A program made the position numbers and the translations under genes. Under the pieces are notes generated by a model. That model did not search any database and had not been told where the DNA came from. It saw only the letters and a program-made list of their open reading frames with translations. This document shows positions 62,953-64,000 of a stretch of 64,000 nucleotides of DNA, piece by piece. Origin of the DNA: Parapedobacter tibetensis (lineage in GTDB: Bacteria > Bacteroidota > Bacteroidia > Sphingobacteriales > Sphingobacteriaceae); the NCBI RefSeq assembly GCF_024704835.1, contig NZ_JAMXBE010000003.1, positions 1-64,000 of the forward strand. The letters are read 5' to 3'. Position 1 is the stretch's first letter. Every line of letters starts with the position of its first letter.

Positions 62953-63837
62953 TTATTCAATTCCAAAATACTGTTTTAACATATCCAATAGTGGGCTTAA
63001 GCCGCTTTCTCGTTCCGTCTTCCAGACGAGTTTCATATCCAGTTGATTCGGCACATTTTTAAGTTCAATCGCTTTAATATTCAAGTTAAAACCTTTGATG
63101 GTAGATTTCCCCATCATGGTTATACCCAATCCTGCTTCTACCATACGAAGTACGGAAGATGTATTAGGTGAACGATGGGCAATATTGGGAGCATAACCGT
63201 AACTGTTGATTATTTTGAGAATTTCCTCCATATATCCAAAACCCTCGGCCTGTGGATGTAATATCCATTTTTCTTTTGTGCAATCTTTCAAATCCTTGAA
63301 ATTAGATTGATCTATAAGATGGTCTTTGGGGAGAATCAGCAGGTAATTTTCTTTATAGACTATACTACTGGACAGCCCTTCAGGAACAAATGCATTAGGA
63401 ACGAAACCAAAATCTACCTCGTTGTCCGTCAACTTATTAAAAATGAGTTCATTGGTTCCCTCCACTAAACTGGCCTTTAAATTAGGCACCTCCTTTTCCA
63501 TATAGCGTAACAATGCCGGTAAAACGGAGTGCATAGCAGAGCTGGCATGGCCGATACGTATTTCACCAGCTTTTCCGGTGTGTACCTGAGCCGTTATTCT
63601 GATCGTTTGTTTGAGTTGATGGATTAGTTTAAAAACCTCATTTTTAAAGTAAACTCCAGCAGGTGTAAGCTTAATCTGCTTTTTAGTCCGATCAAATAAT
63701 TCCGCACCAACCTCTTCTTCAAGTTGCTGTATCTGCCTGCTCAATGCGGGTTGGGCAATATAAATTTGTTCCGAAGCTTTTCTAAAATTTAGGGTCTCGG
63801 TCAATATCAAAAAATTTTCGAGTTGGGCAATGGTCAT
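62953..63837 (-). CDS. LysR-family transcription regulator
   Basis: A 294-residue LysR protein. Winged helix-turn-helix in the first 60 residues (QLENFLILTETLNFRKASEQ, IYIAQPALSRQIQQLEEEVG). An effector-binding domain from about 90 to 290 has GHASSAMHSVLPALLRYMEK and MVEAGLGITMMGKS. It is divergent from the exported protein whose start lies at 63931, which it may control. Confidence 0.9.
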   Translation of the reverse strand: MTIAQLENFLILTETLNFRKASEQIYIAQPALSRQIQQLEEEVGAELFDRTKKQIKLTPAGVYFKNEVFKLIHQLKQTIRITAQVHTGKAGEIRIGHASSAMHSVLPALLRYMEKEVPNLKASLVEGTNELIFNKLTDNEVDFGFVPNAFVPEGLSSSIVYKENYLLILPKDHLIDQSNFKDLKDCTKEKWILHPQAEGFGYMEEILKIINSYGYAPNIAHRSPNTSSVLRMVEAGLGITMMGKSTIKGFNLNIKAIELKNVPNQLDMKLVWKTERESGLSPLLDMLKQYFGIE

Positions 63838-63930
63838 ATTTATCGATTAAAATTATTGATCGGTTAATCAAAATTAAGTATTTTTCTTTATCAATATGTA
63901 GCTTTTACTTTGTTTTCATAAAGACTATTA

Positions 63931-64000
63931 ATGAAAGCGAAGCTGTACTCTTTAATGTTGATTTTACTTCAGTTCATTTGTTATGGACAAAATAAGGATG
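63931..64000 (+). CDS. Start of an exported protein, cut by the window edge
   Basis: ATG 63931 begins MKAKLYSLMLILLQFICYGQ, a clear signal peptide, and the frame is open at the right edge. The protein is divergent from the LysR regulator, with 93 bp between the starts. Nothing more can be said from 23 codons. Confidence 0.6.
   Translation, partial: MKAKLYSLMLILLQFICYGQNKD

Overview
The window looks like the chromosome of a Bacteroidota bacterium, probably Sphingobacteriaceae. The evidence is a SusC/SusD pair with a TlpA-type thioredoxin and a MauE-like protein, a non-Sus TonB-dependent receptor with LytTR-type two-component partners, Pr6Pr and DUF6624 proteins, and repeated TAnnTTTG promoter boxes. 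No rRNA, CRISPR array or intact insertion sequence was found.

Layout. 0-7.6 kb is a decayed accessory zone: a PIN toxin-antitoxin pair, an ECF41-like sigma factor with an AhpD-like partner, and remnants of IS256, TcmP, Rpn, a group II intron, a sensor protein and a toxin-antitoxin module. 7.6-12.5 kb has two paralogous GlxA-type regulators around DinB, NAD(P)-binding and SRPBCC proteins. 12.7-18.1 kb is a TonB receptor, a degenerate histidine kinase, an intact histidine kinase and a LytTR regulator in one operon, bracketed by an exact 25-bp direct repeat. 18-36.5 kb is mostly ordinary accessory metabolism: a PGRP-like amidase, a Gfo/Idh oxidoreductase, a rifampin phosphotransferase-like enzyme, an esterase, a metzincin-like membrane-anchored protease operon, surface proteins and a membrane LytTR regulator. 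36.7-46.3 kb has Crp-like and AraC regulators, then a MauE-like gene convergent with a TlpA-SusC-SusD operon. 46.3-47.9 kb has no convincing gene but is full of structure: tandem repeats, a 130-bp nested palindrome and a likely structured RNA on the minus strand, divergent from two small XRE regulators that share a motif. 48.6-49.6 kb is a mosaic of gene ends, including an aminoglycoside acetyltransferase tail. 49.6-51.8 kb is a second ECF41-like module. 52-59 kb is a defence and toxin-antitoxin zone: an AbiE pair with a gutted toxin, an intact AbiEii/DUF6088 pair, a DUF1016 nuclease and an antitoxin-PIN pair. 59.5-64 kb holds a thioredoxin-like lipoprotein-type protein, an aldo/keto reductase, a WD40-like lipoprotein and a LysR regulator.

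The best candidates for something new are three. First, a promoter motif (GTCAC, 17-18 bases, GTC) is shared by both ECF41-like modules and predicts a small regulon. Second, the 47.34-47.72 kb minus-strand RNA has two cUUCGg hairpins and a long closing stem, and lies next to an XRE pair with a perfect palindrome between them. Third, the 25-bp repeats bracket the whole TonB receptor/two-component cassette. Many small genes carry frameshifts or lost halves. Some frameshifts fall in homopolymers and could be sequencing errors.
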